DNA of 64,000 bases from NCBI RefSeq assembly GCF_900114475.1, contig NZ_FOTE01000006.1:346351-410350 (forward strand), written 5' to 3'. A program made the translations under genes and the position numbers. Below are positions 35,237 through 44,111 of the stretch, one piece after another (position 1 is the stretch's first letter; the number at the start of each line of letters is the position of its first letter). Source of the stretch: Paenibacillus sp. 1_12 (GTDB lineage Bacteria; Bacillota; Bacilli; Paenibacillales; NBRC-103111). The notes below the pieces were generated by a model. It saw only the letters and a program-made list of their open reading frames with translations, was not told the DNA's origin and ran no database searches.

Positions 35237-35312
35237 GTTTTCCATAGGAAAACTGTCTTCGTAAGCGATACTGTGTTTTCCGTAGGAAAACTGACCTCGT
35301 AAGCGATACTGT
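35237..35312. repeat. Two tandem 38-bp repeats, each with a palindrome
   Basis: Units at 35237-35274 and 35275-35312 differ at only three positions. Each starts GTTTTCC(A/G)TAGGAAAAC, a perfect 8-bp stem, and continues TCGTAAGCGATACTGT. A degenerate third start follows (GTTTTTC). They lie between the solute-binding-protein gene and the 724-aa gene and would form hairpins in the transcript. Confidence 0.85.
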
Positions 35313-35345
35313 GTTTTTCTTAATGACTTTGCTTTAGAAAAAACC

Positions 35346-36824
35346 TTATCTCATCATTGGAACAGCGTTCATAGTGCCAATGGGTCCGTTAGGATTATCC
35401 TTCATTTGCTGCAGCATCGCGTCACCATCGGTTTGCCATTTTTTCAGAGCATCCCTGACTTGAACTTTGTCCTGTGCTACGTCTTCAAACAAACGGCGTC
35501 CGATATCCTGGACCTGGTAAATATTCGGTTTGTCACGATAAATCTTGCTATCAGGCTGTGGTGCAGGTGTCAAGGTTGTAAATGCTTCAATATGGAACTG
35601 CACACCGTCTTTTGGTTTTATGTATTTTTTGCGGGTAACGATATTATAAGAGCTGTTGGCTTTCAGGCGCGCCCAATCCTCGCTATTGATAAACTTGATA
35701 AATTTCCATGCATCGTCCACGTTCTGAGCTTTGGCATTAACTCCCATAATCCCGTTCATACTCATATATCCGCCCACATCAGGAGCCTCCGGGTGAACAG
35801 GTAAGGTAACAACATCCCAATCAATCGGTGTAAAGCTCTTGATATTTTGTGCACTTTTGTTCGCGTTCGTAATTTGACTCAATTGACCATAGTTAATGAT
35901 CGACATCGCCACACGTCCGGATAAGAAATCGTCATACTGGAATGGATTAAAATCAGCCCCGCTTGGGTTCGACATTTTGGCTCTCATGGCTGCCTGATCC
36001 AACTGTTCAGGAAGCACTTTATCCTTCTTCAGCTGCAGCATCGTTTTCCAGATCTTTTCCCATTGATCGGTATCAACCGTCATTTTCTCGCCCTTCTCAT
36101 CGTACATCCTAAGCTGAAGAGGAGCTGTGTACATCTGGATTGAATAGAACAGGTCACCCATGGATTGGGTCGAGAAGGAGAATCCGTATTTGCGGTTTTC
36201 ACCCTCACCTTTACCCAACCGTTTTCCCAGCTCAAAAGCTTCCTCCCATGTCATTTTGTCTTTGGGATACGCCACTCCGGCTTCATCAAACATTTTTTTG
36301 TTATAAACGAGTGCAGACGAGTTAAAAGTTGGAGCTAGCGCATACAGCTTTCCGTCACCTGATTTTTTTAGACCTTCGATTACAGCGGGAACCATGTCAG
36401 AGGTATCGAACTTATCCTTGGTGATCATCGGATCGAGCTGGGTTAGTAAGTTGTTGTTAATTAAATCAGGGAGCTGATCATAACCGACCATAATAACGTC
36501 GGGTGGATTATCGCCCTGCATGACTTCTTTCAGCTTATCTAAAGGGTCTACTGGCTTTTTATTAGGGTCCGGCCGGCCATAACGATAGCTTTCATCTATA
36601 GTCGATACGATTTCCAGTTTTATGGTTGGATTCGCAAATTCAAAAATCTCCGTAAATTGCTGACGGAAATATTCATCCTCGCTTCCACCCATTGTCGTTG
36701 CAATTCGCAATACACGTTCTGTCTTGTCCGATGCCCCCGGCATTTTCGTGCAGGCCGCCAGCAGCGGAATGGTAAGTCCCGCACAAACGGAAAGCAGCAT
36801 AGCTTGCTTAACCCATGGCTTCAT
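35346..36824 (-). CDS. Extracellular solute-binding lipoprotein (family 1)
   Basis: 492 residues. Lipobox LLAAC with Cys near residue 25; mature part begins with RVLRIATTMGGSEDEYFRQQ, then the family-1 pattern PPDVIMVGYDQLPDLINNNL, LAPTFNSSALVYNKKMFDEAG and DVGGYMSMNGIMGVNAKAQN. This family binds sugars and similar ligands for ABC importers, yet no importer permease genes are near; it is embedded in an exporter operon, 84 bases after the second ATPase and before the secreted repeat protein. Its role there is open: ligand sensing or substrate delivery. Confidence 0.85.
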   Translation of the reverse strand: MKPWVKQAMLLSVCAGLTIPLLAACTKMPGASDKTERVLRIATTMGGSEDEYFRQQFTEIFEFANPTIKLEIVSTIDESYRYGRPDPNKKPVDPLDKLKEVMQGDNPPDVIMVGYDQLPDLINNNLLTQLDPMITKDKFDTSDMVPAVIEGLKKSGDGKLYALAPTFNSSALVYNKKMFDEAGVAYPKDKMTWEEAFELGKRLGKGEGENRKYGFSFSTQSMGDLFYSIQMYTAPLQLRMYDEKGEKMTVDTDQWEKIWKTMLQLKKDKVLPEQLDQAAMRAKMSNPSGADFNPFQYDDFLSGRVAMSIINYGQLSQITNANKSAQNIKSFTPIDWDVVTLPVHPEAPDVGGYMSMNGIMGVNAKAQNVDDAWKFIKFINSEDWARLKANSSYNIVTRKKYIKPKDGVQFHIEAFTTLTPAPQPDSKIYRDKPNIYQVQDIGRRLFEDVAQDKVQVRDALKKWQTDGDAMLQQMKDNPNGPIGTMNAVPMMR

Positions 36825-36860
36825 TACTAAATCCCCCTTTGTTGTAATTGACTAAAATTG

Positions 36861-36877
36861 GTTAGTACTTTACTAAC
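36861..36877 (-). promoter_or_regulatory. Candidate operator before the solute-binding protein gene
   Basis: GTTAGTA-CTT-TACTAAC, a perfect 7-bp inverted repeat with a 3-base centre, 37 bases upstream of the start codon. The 84-base gap here is the largest in the operon, so an internal promoter is possible. Confidence 0.45.
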
Positions 36878-36908
36878 AGTTGGTTTAATGGATGCTGTTA
36901 GCTTGCTT

Positions 36909-37793
36909 TCAATCTGACAAGCCCTTAGGGGGACGTATAATGATCTTCTCCCCATCGAACTCCATCGATGCCTTGCTATCAATTTTCAATGCCTGTAAAT
37001 ATGTCTTAGGAATTTGCAGCCGTCCGGCACGATCCAGCACGACATATTCCTCATGCACATCCTGCATCGAATGTGAGCCTGTAGACACTTCAGCCCCAGT
37101 CTCATCCAAATTAGGATTGCGCTTGATGAACTCCGTGCTGGTCATTCCATCGCGAATCGCTACAACTCGATCCACCTTGCTTGCCAGCTCCATATCATGA
37201 GTTACAATCACTATCGTAACTCCCAGCTCGCGGTTCAGCTTTCGAAAAATATCCATGATCATATCCGAGGTTCGCGTATCAACCGAGCCGGTCGGTTCAT
37301 CCGCCAGCAGCAGCGTCGGCTTGTTGGATAAAGAAATCGCTATCGCCACCCGCTGCTGCTCGCCACCCGACAATTGCTGCAGCTTATTCCCCATTCGTTC
37401 TTTGAGGCCAACCCATTCCAGCAGCTGCTTCGCATAGGCTCTATCGTATTGACCACTCAGCATCATTGGCATTTCGACATTTTCCAACGCAGTCAGGTAA
37501 GGAACCAAATTACGAGCATTATTTTGCCAAATAAACCCAACGGTTTTACGTTTGTATTGAACAAGCTCCTCGTCGGTAATTTTCAGAAGATTCCACTCTC
37601 CAACCTGAACCTGCCCTGCGGATGGACGATCAAGACCTCCCAATATATTCAACAATGTCGACTTACCACTGCCGCTGTTACCGATAATCGCCATCATTTC
37701 GCCACTGGCTACGGAAATATTGAGACCTTTGAGAGCGACGACCTCGATCTCGTCGGTTTTGTATATTTTGACAAGCTCCTCACAGCTGATCAT
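36909..37793 (-). CDS. ABC exporter ATPase with C-terminal AbrB-like domain
   Basis: 294 residues. ATPase of the MacB/LolD group: Walker A GNSGSGKST (about 37-45), Q-loop VGFIWQNNARNLVPYLTALE, signature LSGGEQQRVAIAIS, Walker B LLLADEPTGSVD, H-loop VTHD. From residue 247 on there is an added domain EEYVVLDRAGRLQIPKTYLQ then ALKIDSKASMEFDGEKIII, matching the AbrB/SpoVT/MazE swapped-hairpin fold, normally a DNA-binding or dimerising module. It is the second ATPase of the operon, three bases after the permease gene. Confidence 0.85.
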   Translation of the reverse strand: MISCEELVKIYKTDEIEVVALKGLNISVASGEMMAIIGNSGSGKSTLLNILGGLDRPSAGQVQVGEWNLLKITDEELVQYKRKTVGFIWQNNARNLVPYLTALENVEMPMMLSGQYDRAYAKQLLEWVGLKERMGNKLQQLSGGEQQRVAIAISLSNKPTLLLADEPTGSVDTRTSDMIMDIFRKLNRELGVTIVIVTHDMELASKVDRVVAIRDGMTSTEFIKRNPNLDETGAEVSTGSHSMQDVHEEYVVLDRAGRLQIPKTYLQALKIDSKASMEFDGEKIIIRPPKGLSD

Positions 37794-37796
37794 CGC

Positions 37797-40733
37797 TTAT
37801 TTCTCCTCTCCCAGCTTCACAGCTTGATGAACACGCAGCCTACGAATATGCAGGAACAGCAGCGCTGCTCCAGTCAGCATCATGAACGCCACAACGACAT
37901 ATAACTGATCCGTATCACGCGCATTAAACACAACACGGAACGGCGGAACCTGCGTCTGCACATTTTCTGCCGTCTGCAAGAAAGGCAGGAACAAATAACT
38001 GGTCAGCTTGCCAATTCCGATACCGAGTGCAATAGACAATCCTGCTGTAAAGCCTTGTTCCAATAAAAGCATTCCCGTCAGCTGTCTTCGTGAAAGTCCC
38101 ATCGCACGCAGCACACCAAACTGCACAACCCTGCTGGAAAGATTGAAAAACCAGTAAAGGATATAGCCGATTAATGAAACGAGCACGGAAACCAGAAATC
38201 CGAGGCTCAAAATACCAAATACGCCACCACGGGATGGATGCTTATTCTGGGTAATCAGTTCGTTGCGTACGTCCTTGACACTAGCGATTTCAATTTGTTT
38301 GGCTGTCAGTGCCTCGACAATAGGAGCGACCTTCGCCCCTTCCTTCATCTTTAACCACACCTCATAAGGAACGATGGGAGCCTGATCATAAATATATTCC
38401 AGATTAGCAATGAAAAAAGGTGTTTGGTCCGGATATTGACTCGGCCAATACGGAACCGTAGCAACAACCACAAACTCAACCTGCTGCTGCTGAATGGAAA
38501 TGTTAATGATGTCCCCTTCCTTGATGTGATTCTTTTGGGCAAAGGAAGTGGGGATAATAACAGCCTGCTCATACGTGCCAAGCAGATTCAGGTAGGAGTT
38601 GGGATGCGCTTTGAACAAATCTTTGCGAAACCAGGCAACCTTAGCAAAATCCACATTGTCGATCCCCATCAGCATGCCCTGCCCTAAAGATTTCCCCGAA
38701 ACCACGACATTACCTTTGGTCCGTAATACTCGTGCCGCATAGTCTATGCCTTCCGTTTGCTTGAATACAATAAATGGAGGCTCCACATATCGCAGCTTGG
38801 GAGGAGGCCCGTCCATACCACTGCCAGGTGCACCACCACCCTGCTGACCTGAACCATTATTACCACTGCCTGGAGAGCCGCCGCTTCCCTGCGAGCCGCC
38901 ATTGCCACCTGCCCCATTTCCACTATCTCCGTTTTGACCAGCACTTTGATCCTGCGGAAGCTCATCGGAAACACCAGTCCACACGGCCTGCACGATTACA
39001 TCCGTACCATATGCATACAGAATCCGATCGGTGGAGTTCAAATCGATGGTCCTTGCTGCCGATGAATTATACACACCGAGCCCTAAGGTCAGAATAAGCA
39101 GCAGCATCAGCGGATAATATGACCCGGCGGAACGCGACAGCTGGGTCAGTGTCAAGTAGATCGGCACCGGGAGGAATCGTTTACCTATCCAACTCCATAA
39201 ACGGAGCAGCCATGGAAACACTCGCAGGAAAAACAACCCCAATGAAATAATCGATAAAGCCGGTACAAAAAACAGCAAGGGATGCACCTGTAATTGATCC
39301 GTAGTGAGCCCAGTTTGAGCAGTTAGCAGCTGCCGCTGATCGAATAAATAATAGCCGTAGCCTACAACCGCAATCAATCCTACATCCAGAAACCATTTTT
39401 GCCAAAATGGCGACCGGTCAGCGCGAGCCAGCTTTTGCTTATAGCCCACAATAGATGATCGTGCATACACGATTGCCGGTATGACGCTGGCCAAAATCGC
39501 TATGATTACAGCCGCACCTCCGTACAGCAAAGCCTCTGCCGAGACACCAACTGGCACCGATTGGCGATCAACAAAGGTGAGGAAGCCACTGGAGGAACCG
39601 ATGCTCTTAGCCATGAACCAGCCGAGCATAGGACCCACAATTAGGGCGGTCACCCCAAGCAGAAACCCTTCGAGCAAATAAATACCTATAATTTGCCGGG
39701 TACTGCCTCCCCGACTTCGCAAAACAGCAATCACGCTGCGCTGCCGATCCAGAGATTGACGCGCATTCATAACAATGTAATAAAAAACCATCGCAATCAT
39801 CGGAGCAGCCAAAGTAAACAGCAAAATTTGCAGCTGCAGACTCTGAGATCTGAATTCCTGTAGAATGGGAATGAACGATAAATCGACCCGTGTATTTTTC
39901 AACTTCTGATACAAGGTGATATCCAGACGCTCCAGTTTATTTTGTAGTGGAGACAATTGGCTTGTCTGAATCTCCCTTAAGTCAAATGCATAATACCAAT
40001 TGGCCAAATTGAGCGGAATTTTTTGTTGTTGAAGTATGTAAGTTTGAAATGACTGCTCGCTCATAAAGAGGGTGTTAACCAACCCTTCCATGCCTTGAAA
40101 CCAATACGGATCTCCGTCCTTGACCGCCTTGACCGTACCTACCACCTTGATTTTGAGAGGTGCGATACCCAAACCTCCGCTGATCGGGTAATTAAATACA
40201 TCACCGACATGCATATCGTTACGGAACATCGCTTCTTCCAAAATAACTGCTTCAACGACACCATTTTGAATCTGATCCGCATACCATTTCCCCTGTACGA
40301 GCTCGATTTGCTCCTTCAAGCCGCTTTGTGCCATCAAGGTCATCTGACGTTTTTTGCTCGGATCGACGGTTTTAGGATCAGCAGGTGATAGCTGGGAGGA
40401 TCGAATCGAATAGCTTCGGACATAAGCCTGATTAGGAAAGGCAATATCCTTGGGAAGCTCCGTTTGGATGAATTGATTCGCGTCGGCAAGTGCTTCCAGA
40501 TCGGCTTTGTCGCTCCCCGTTGCCTGGTAACGGATCAGCAGCGAGCCTGCTGGCAGTCCATTGCTCTTCTCTTCTAGCGATTTGCTGACAACACGTTTCA
40601 GTGATCCATCTGCATACATCGGTATACTTGTTGTAAAAGCAACAGCCATAATTAAGCCAAGTAGCGAGCTTAAGGTTAGCCAGCGTGTGTTCCACATTTT
40701 ACGGTATAAAAATCGAAGCATCGGTATCGACAT
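37797..40733 (-). CDS. Large FtsX-type ABC exporter permease
   Basis: 978 residues with two FtsX/MacB units. Membrane helices occur at the N-terminus (WLTLSSLLGLIMAVAFTTSI), at about 300-430 and 455-560, and three at the C-terminal end. Two large extracytoplasmic domains lie between. The second contains a Gly/Ser/Gln linker (about 595-645) unusual for the family. Such permeases work mechanically rather than by a substrate tunnel, exporting peptides or lipids or signalling to surface enzymes. The ATG overlaps the adaptor stop (TAATG), giving translational coupling. Confidence 0.85.
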   Translation of the reverse strand: MSIPMLRFLYRKMWNTRWLTLSSLLGLIMAVAFTTSIPMYADGSLKRVVSKSLEEKSNGLPAGSLLIRYQATGSDKADLEALADANQFIQTELPKDIAFPNQAYVRSYSIRSSQLSPADPKTVDPSKKRQMTLMAQSGLKEQIELVQGKWYADQIQNGVVEAVILEEAMFRNDMHVGDVFNYPISGGLGIAPLKIKVVGTVKAVKDGDPYWFQGMEGLVNTLFMSEQSFQTYILQQQKIPLNLANWYYAFDLREIQTSQLSPLQNKLERLDITLYQKLKNTRVDLSFIPILQEFRSQSLQLQILLFTLAAPMIAMVFYYIVMNARQSLDRQRSVIAVLRSRGGSTRQIIGIYLLEGFLLGVTALIVGPMLGWFMAKSIGSSSGFLTFVDRQSVPVGVSAEALLYGGAAVIIAILASVIPAIVYARSSIVGYKQKLARADRSPFWQKWFLDVGLIAVVGYGYYLFDQRQLLTAQTGLTTDQLQVHPLLFFVPALSIISLGLFFLRVFPWLLRLWSWIGKRFLPVPIYLTLTQLSRSAGSYYPLMLLLILTLGLGVYNSSAARTIDLNSTDRILYAYGTDVIVQAVWTGVSDELPQDQSAGQNGDSGNGAGGNGGSQGSGGSPGSGNNGSGQQGGGAPGSGMDGPPPKLRYVEPPFIVFKQTEGIDYAARVLRTKGNVVVSGKSLGQGMLMGIDNVDFAKVAWFRKDLFKAHPNSYLNLLGTYEQAVIIPTSFAQKNHIKEGDIINISIQQQQVEFVVVATVPYWPSQYPDQTPFFIANLEYIYDQAPIVPYEVWLKMKEGAKVAPIVEALTAKQIEIASVKDVRNELITQNKHPSRGGVFGILSLGFLVSVLVSLIGYILYWFFNLSSRVVQFGVLRAMGLSRRQLTGMLLLEQGFTAGLSIALGIGIGKLTSYLFLPFLQTAENVQTQVPPFRVVFNARDTDQLYVVVAFMMLTGAALLFLHIRRLRVHQAVKLGEEK

Positions 40734-41824
40734 TATCGACCTACAACTTTCTGCCCCGGCGAAAGTCCCTTAAGGATTTCAACATCCGTCGATGTTTGCT
40801 GGCCGATCTCTACATCCACTTCTTTTTTATTGCCTTGCTCGTCAACCAACTGTACGTAGTTTCGTCCTGAATAAGAGCGCAGCGTAGACAACGGAATCGT
40901 AACCGCCTTTTCCTTGCGCTGAATAATTACAGACACACTGAGCGGTGTGCCCCGATTCAGATTCTGTGGGAAGGAATCCAGCTGGACTACCAAATAGTTG
41001 TCAATCGTATCTGGTTGCTTAGGCTGTCCATTGTTTCCCTGACCTCCCATACCCATTCCGTTATTACCTGTATCTGTCTTCGGACTAGGAAGCTGAAGGA
41101 CTTTTCCTTTGTGCTGGCCTGCGGCATTAATGTCTACGACAACCTCCATACCGATCGCGACCTTTTTTAAATCGTCGGCACTTAAGCTCCCGACAACGGT
41201 CAGCTGGGACAAATCAGCAATCGTTGCTACGGCATCATAGGCTTGCGCCGTATCACCCTTTTTCAGAAACACAGAAACAATCGTTCCGGCATAAGGTGCT
41301 GTCAGCTTGGCCTTGGCAATCGTACTTTCCAGCTTGTTCAATTCCTCACGTTTCAGCTCGAAATCGATTTTGGCCTGCTCTAGTGACTCCACCGTCATCT
41401 CATCCGCTTTGCGCAGAGTTTCGATCATTACAAGCTCATCCTTGCGGGTTTGCAACCGTTTCTGCTTCAGCTGGCTCTCCTGCTCAGTCACATCAAGCTC
41501 GGCAATAACCTGCCCTTGCTCTACTTTGTCGCCGCTTTTTACCAGAACACTTTTGATTCTGCGGCTTGCCTCATCGGTAAAATACAGGTCTTCCTCCTGT
41601 GTCGCCATCAGCTTGCCGGAGCCGCGCACCTTGGTTTCCAGTGTTTCGGTTTTAACGATGTACTCCGGCTTTTTGGATAACTTGGGAGCAGTTATGACCG
41701 GAAGCTTCTCCTCTTCATCCTCCTTCGGCAGCACGGAGCAGCCCGAAGCTAGCACTAGCACAGCCGCTAAACAAGCGATTGCGATAGGCCGGGTGGGTAA
41801 GCTACGTGCTGACAAATTTTCCAT
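40733..41824 (-). CDS. HlyD-type adaptor lipoprotein of the ABC exporter
   Basis: 363 residues from ATG 41824, which overlaps the end of the ATPase gene. Lipobox VLASGC with Cys near residue 29. Order: RRIKSVLVKSGDKVEQGQVI (lipoyl half 1), a coiled-coil hairpin, KLTAPYAGTIVSVFLKKGDT (lipoyl half 2), then beta-barrel with a short Gly/Asn insert (NNGMGMGGQGNNGQ) and a membrane-proximal part ending LKGLSPGQKVVGR. It is the counterpart of MacA/YknX and should bridge the permease and extracytoplasmic partners. Confidence 0.87.
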   Translation of the reverse strand: MENLSARSLPTRPIAIACLAAVLVLASGCSVLPKEDEEEKLPVITAPKLSKKPEYIVKTETLETKVRGSGKLMATQEEDLYFTDEASRRIKSVLVKSGDKVEQGQVIAELDVTEQESQLKQKRLQTRKDELVMIETLRKADEMTVESLEQAKIDFELKREELNKLESTIAKAKLTAPYAGTIVSVFLKKGDTAQAYDAVATIADLSQLTVVGSLSADDLKKVAIGMEVVVDINAAGQHKGKVLQLPSPKTDTGNNGMGMGGQGNNGQPKQPDTIDNYLVVQLDSFPQNLNRGTPLSVSVIIQRKEKAVTIPLSTLRSYSGRNYVQLVDEQGNKKEVDVEIGQQTSTDVEILKGLSPGQKVVGR

Positions 41825-42629
41825 CCACCATTTCGAATACATGGTCGGCAACCTCCATAATTGTCGGATCGTGTGTCGTCATACATATTGTTACTTGCTC
41901 GGTCGTAATAATGTCGCGAAAGACCGCCATTACCTGAGCACCCATTTGGGAATCCAGCTCTGCTGTTGGCTCGTCAGCCAGCAGCAAGGATGGCTTATGG
42001 GCAATCGCTTTGGCAATCGCCACACGCTGCTGCTCGCCTCCCGATAACTCGAACGGACGGTGATGCATACGTTTGGAAAGGCCGACCAGTTCCAGGCAAT
42101 GGGCAGCACGCTGCTTCCATTCCGAACGCGGAACCCCAGCCATACGCAGCGCCAGTTCGACATTTTCCCAGGCAGACAGCAAAGGCATCAAGGCATATGA
42201 TTGGAAAATAAAACCTATCTCCTTGCGGCGAATTTGTGTGCGCTGATCATCACTACAGCGATGAAACGGATGGTTAAGAAACCGTATTTCCCCCGTATTC
42301 GGCTGATCCAGCCCTCCAATCAAATTCAGCAGCGTTGTTTTGCCTGAGCCGGAGCGGCCTTTGAGCATGACCAGCTGCAGCGGATACAGAGACATATTAA
42401 TACCTTTGAGTACATGCAGCTGACCGCCTCCAACGGGAAACGAACGCTCCACTCCCGAGACGGTAAGAATCGGCTGGGAAGTGTCAAAACGATGTACAAT
42501 ATCAACGCCTTCCGCCCCTTGGGCAGCAATTCCATCATTCAGGATAGGTTCTAAATCGGTTTCTGTCTGGTGCCCATGCCCTTCAGAAACCTTGTTTGTT
42601 TGGTTTTTGGGACGAAGCCAGCCTATCAT
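41802..42629 (-). CDS. ABC exporter ATPase (MacB/LolD group)
   Basis: 275 residues from ATG 42629, chosen for its AGGAGGATCAAA leader; the frame to 42713 lacks a ribosome site. A variable N-terminal extension of about 50 residues comes first. Then Walker A KGRSGSGKTT, Q-loop IGFIFQSYALMPLLSAWENV, signature LSGGEQQRVAIAKAIA, Walker B LLLADEPTAELD, H-loop TTHD. First gene of the exporter operon; overlap with the adaptor gene. With the second ATPase at 36909, the permease could work with a heterodimer. Confidence 0.87.
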   Translation of the reverse strand: MIGWLRPKNQTNKVSEGHGHQTETDLEPILNDGIAAQGAEGVDIVHRFDTSQPILTVSGVERSFPVGGGQLHVLKGINMSLYPLQLVMLKGRSGSGKTTLLNLIGGLDQPNTGEIRFLNHPFHRCSDDQRTQIRRKEIGFIFQSYALMPLLSAWENVELALRMAGVPRSEWKQRAAHCLELVGLSKRMHHRPFELSGGEQQRVAIAKAIAHKPSLLLADEPTAELDSQMGAQVMAVFRDIITTEQVTICMTTHDPTIMEVADHVFEMVDGKFVST

Positions 42630-42928
42630 TTTGATCCTCCTAAAGGTGTTCTTACACGAATGGCTACTCGCAAGAAAAACAAACTTTGCAACCATCCAAT
42701 AGCAATCTTTCATAAAAAGCTTGCTTCACCGTGATTCACCCAGTGTTCATCCACGAACCTGATTTTCCCTAATTTGTTAATAAGTCGAATTTTGACCTTC
42801 GATTTACAAAATAAACTCCCTTAATGATAGACGAGTCAAATCAGCAAAAGGTTACAGAATGACAATAAAATTTAACTGGAATGTTGAATCATATCGAATT
42901 TAGCTGAAACTTCGACAATAATACGAAA
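42630..42928. other. Leader region of the ABC exporter operon
   Basis: AT-rich spacer of about 300 bases between the exporter operon and the terminator of the upstream regulator-like gene. It must hold the operon promoter, but no convincing -35/-10 pair or operator stands out. Confidence 0.4.
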
Positions 42929-42962
42929 ACGGCAGCACATCCTCATCGGAGGTGACTGCCGT
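42929..42962 (-). terminator. Terminator of the HTH-GyrB fusion gene
   Basis: ACGGCAG and CTGCCGT form the outer stem and CCTC/GAGG an inner one; the minus strand continues TTTTCG. It separates this gene from the exporter operon. Confidence 0.65.
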
Positions 42963-42998
42963 TCATTTTAATATTCATAAATTAAATGCACGCAAACC

Positions 42999-44096
42999 TC
43001 AATGTACCCGAATGGTGAGATTCGGATAAGCAGCCTGTATTTCTCCTGCTCTTTTCTCCAAAATAGGAAGCTCAAAGTCAGCCGCAAACAGATCTGGATC
43101 TGTCTCAACAGTTACACTCGTACCTGTTTCTTCAGTGGCTCCTACAACCCTCATACCTGTTTGTGGAATACCGTGCTTATAATCCTGTCTGTACACATGG
43201 CCGTCTCTACGTATTTCCACTGCTAGTTGATACGATAACGCATTGACAACGGCAACACTTATTCCCTTTTCTCCCCCTGCTGCAAAATACGGTGCACTTA
43301 AGCCAGGACGCTGAATATCGGTCAACACGGCCTGTACATTCGGTTTATCGTGACCGCTAAGGCCGCTTACCGGAATACCACGACCATTGTCTGCTATAGT
43401 CACAGTCCGATGATCGTGCAGAAAAATATCGATCTGGCTGCAATACCCTGATTGATGCTCTAAAATGGAATTTTCAATTAAAGCCCAAACCAGTAAATGG
43501 GGGTCATATCTCGGTTTTTCGACACCTAAATATAAACCCGCCTGATCTCTGGCTTCCGCCATATCCATATAGGTCCCCGTATCCGCCAAATCAGCAGCAG
43601 CAGCGAGCAGCAGCAGGACCGGAAGCACCCGATGTGCCGGCAAACTGTATTCGCCCCCCCTCTCTTCCTGAATGAGCAAATCTGCTCCTATTAATGCTTT
43701 TGTATGATGATACAATTGACCAGTCGTCCCCATATGAAGCCGCTCTACTAAATCCGTGCCCGTAACGGGTCCTTGAAGGACAGACCTTAAAATATCCAGA
43801 CGCTGCTTGTTCCCGAGTGCTGATACAATCTTCGCCAGCTTTTCGCCATCCTGGTTAAGCAGACTGCTGATCGGCTGCTCCTGGGCTTTCCATTTGTACT
43901 TGATTGCCGAATTACGATATTGCCCAGAATAATAAATGTGCCCAAAATCATCAATCCCCTCGCCGTCGGGATCTGCATGATCACTTGCAATCACACTTTT
44001 TCGGTGAGTTTCAATTCCATTTACCTGCACGAGTCTTTGTAATTCATTAAGCTGCTTTTTCAATTCATCCAGTTCCAAACCTAGATCACGAGTCAA
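42999..44096 (-). CDS. Winged-helix protein fused to a GyrB-type GHKL ATPase domain
   Basis: 365 residues from a TTG start at 44096, eight bases after AGGAGG; the GTG at 44105 overlaps the ribosome site. Residues 5-25 form a short coiled coil. An ArsR-like winged helix spans about 80-160 (ALGNKQRLDILRSVL, HMGTTGQLYHHTKALIGADL). From about 195 the protein follows GyrB: ALIENSILEHQSGYCSQIDI, VTIADNGRGIPV, GGEKGISVAVVNALSYQLAV, RRDGHVYRQDYKHGIP and EETGTSVTVETDPDLF. The position of the GyrB catalytic Glu (FEVVDN) is Ala here (WALIEN), while the Mg-binding Asn and adenine-binding Asp remain. It may bind ATP as a signal rather than hydrolyse it. Confidence 0.8.
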   Translation of the reverse strand: MTRDLGLELDELKKQLNELQRLVQVNGIETHRKSVIASDHADPDGEGIDDFGHIYYSGQYRNSAIKYKWKAQEQPISSLLNQDGEKLAKIVSALGNKQRLDILRSVLQGPVTGTDLVERLHMGTTGQLYHHTKALIGADLLIQEERGGEYSLPAHRVLPVLLLLAAAADLADTGTYMDMAEARDQAGLYLGVEKPRYDPHLLVWALIENSILEHQSGYCSQIDIFLHDHRTVTIADNGRGIPVSGLSGHDKPNVQAVLTDIQRPGLSAPYFAAGGEKGISVAVVNALSYQLAVEIRRDGHVYRQDYKHGIPQTGMRVVGATEETGTSVTVETDPDLFAADFELPILEKRAGEIQAAYPNLTIRVH

Positions 44097-44111
44097 AAAG
44101 AACACCTCCTA

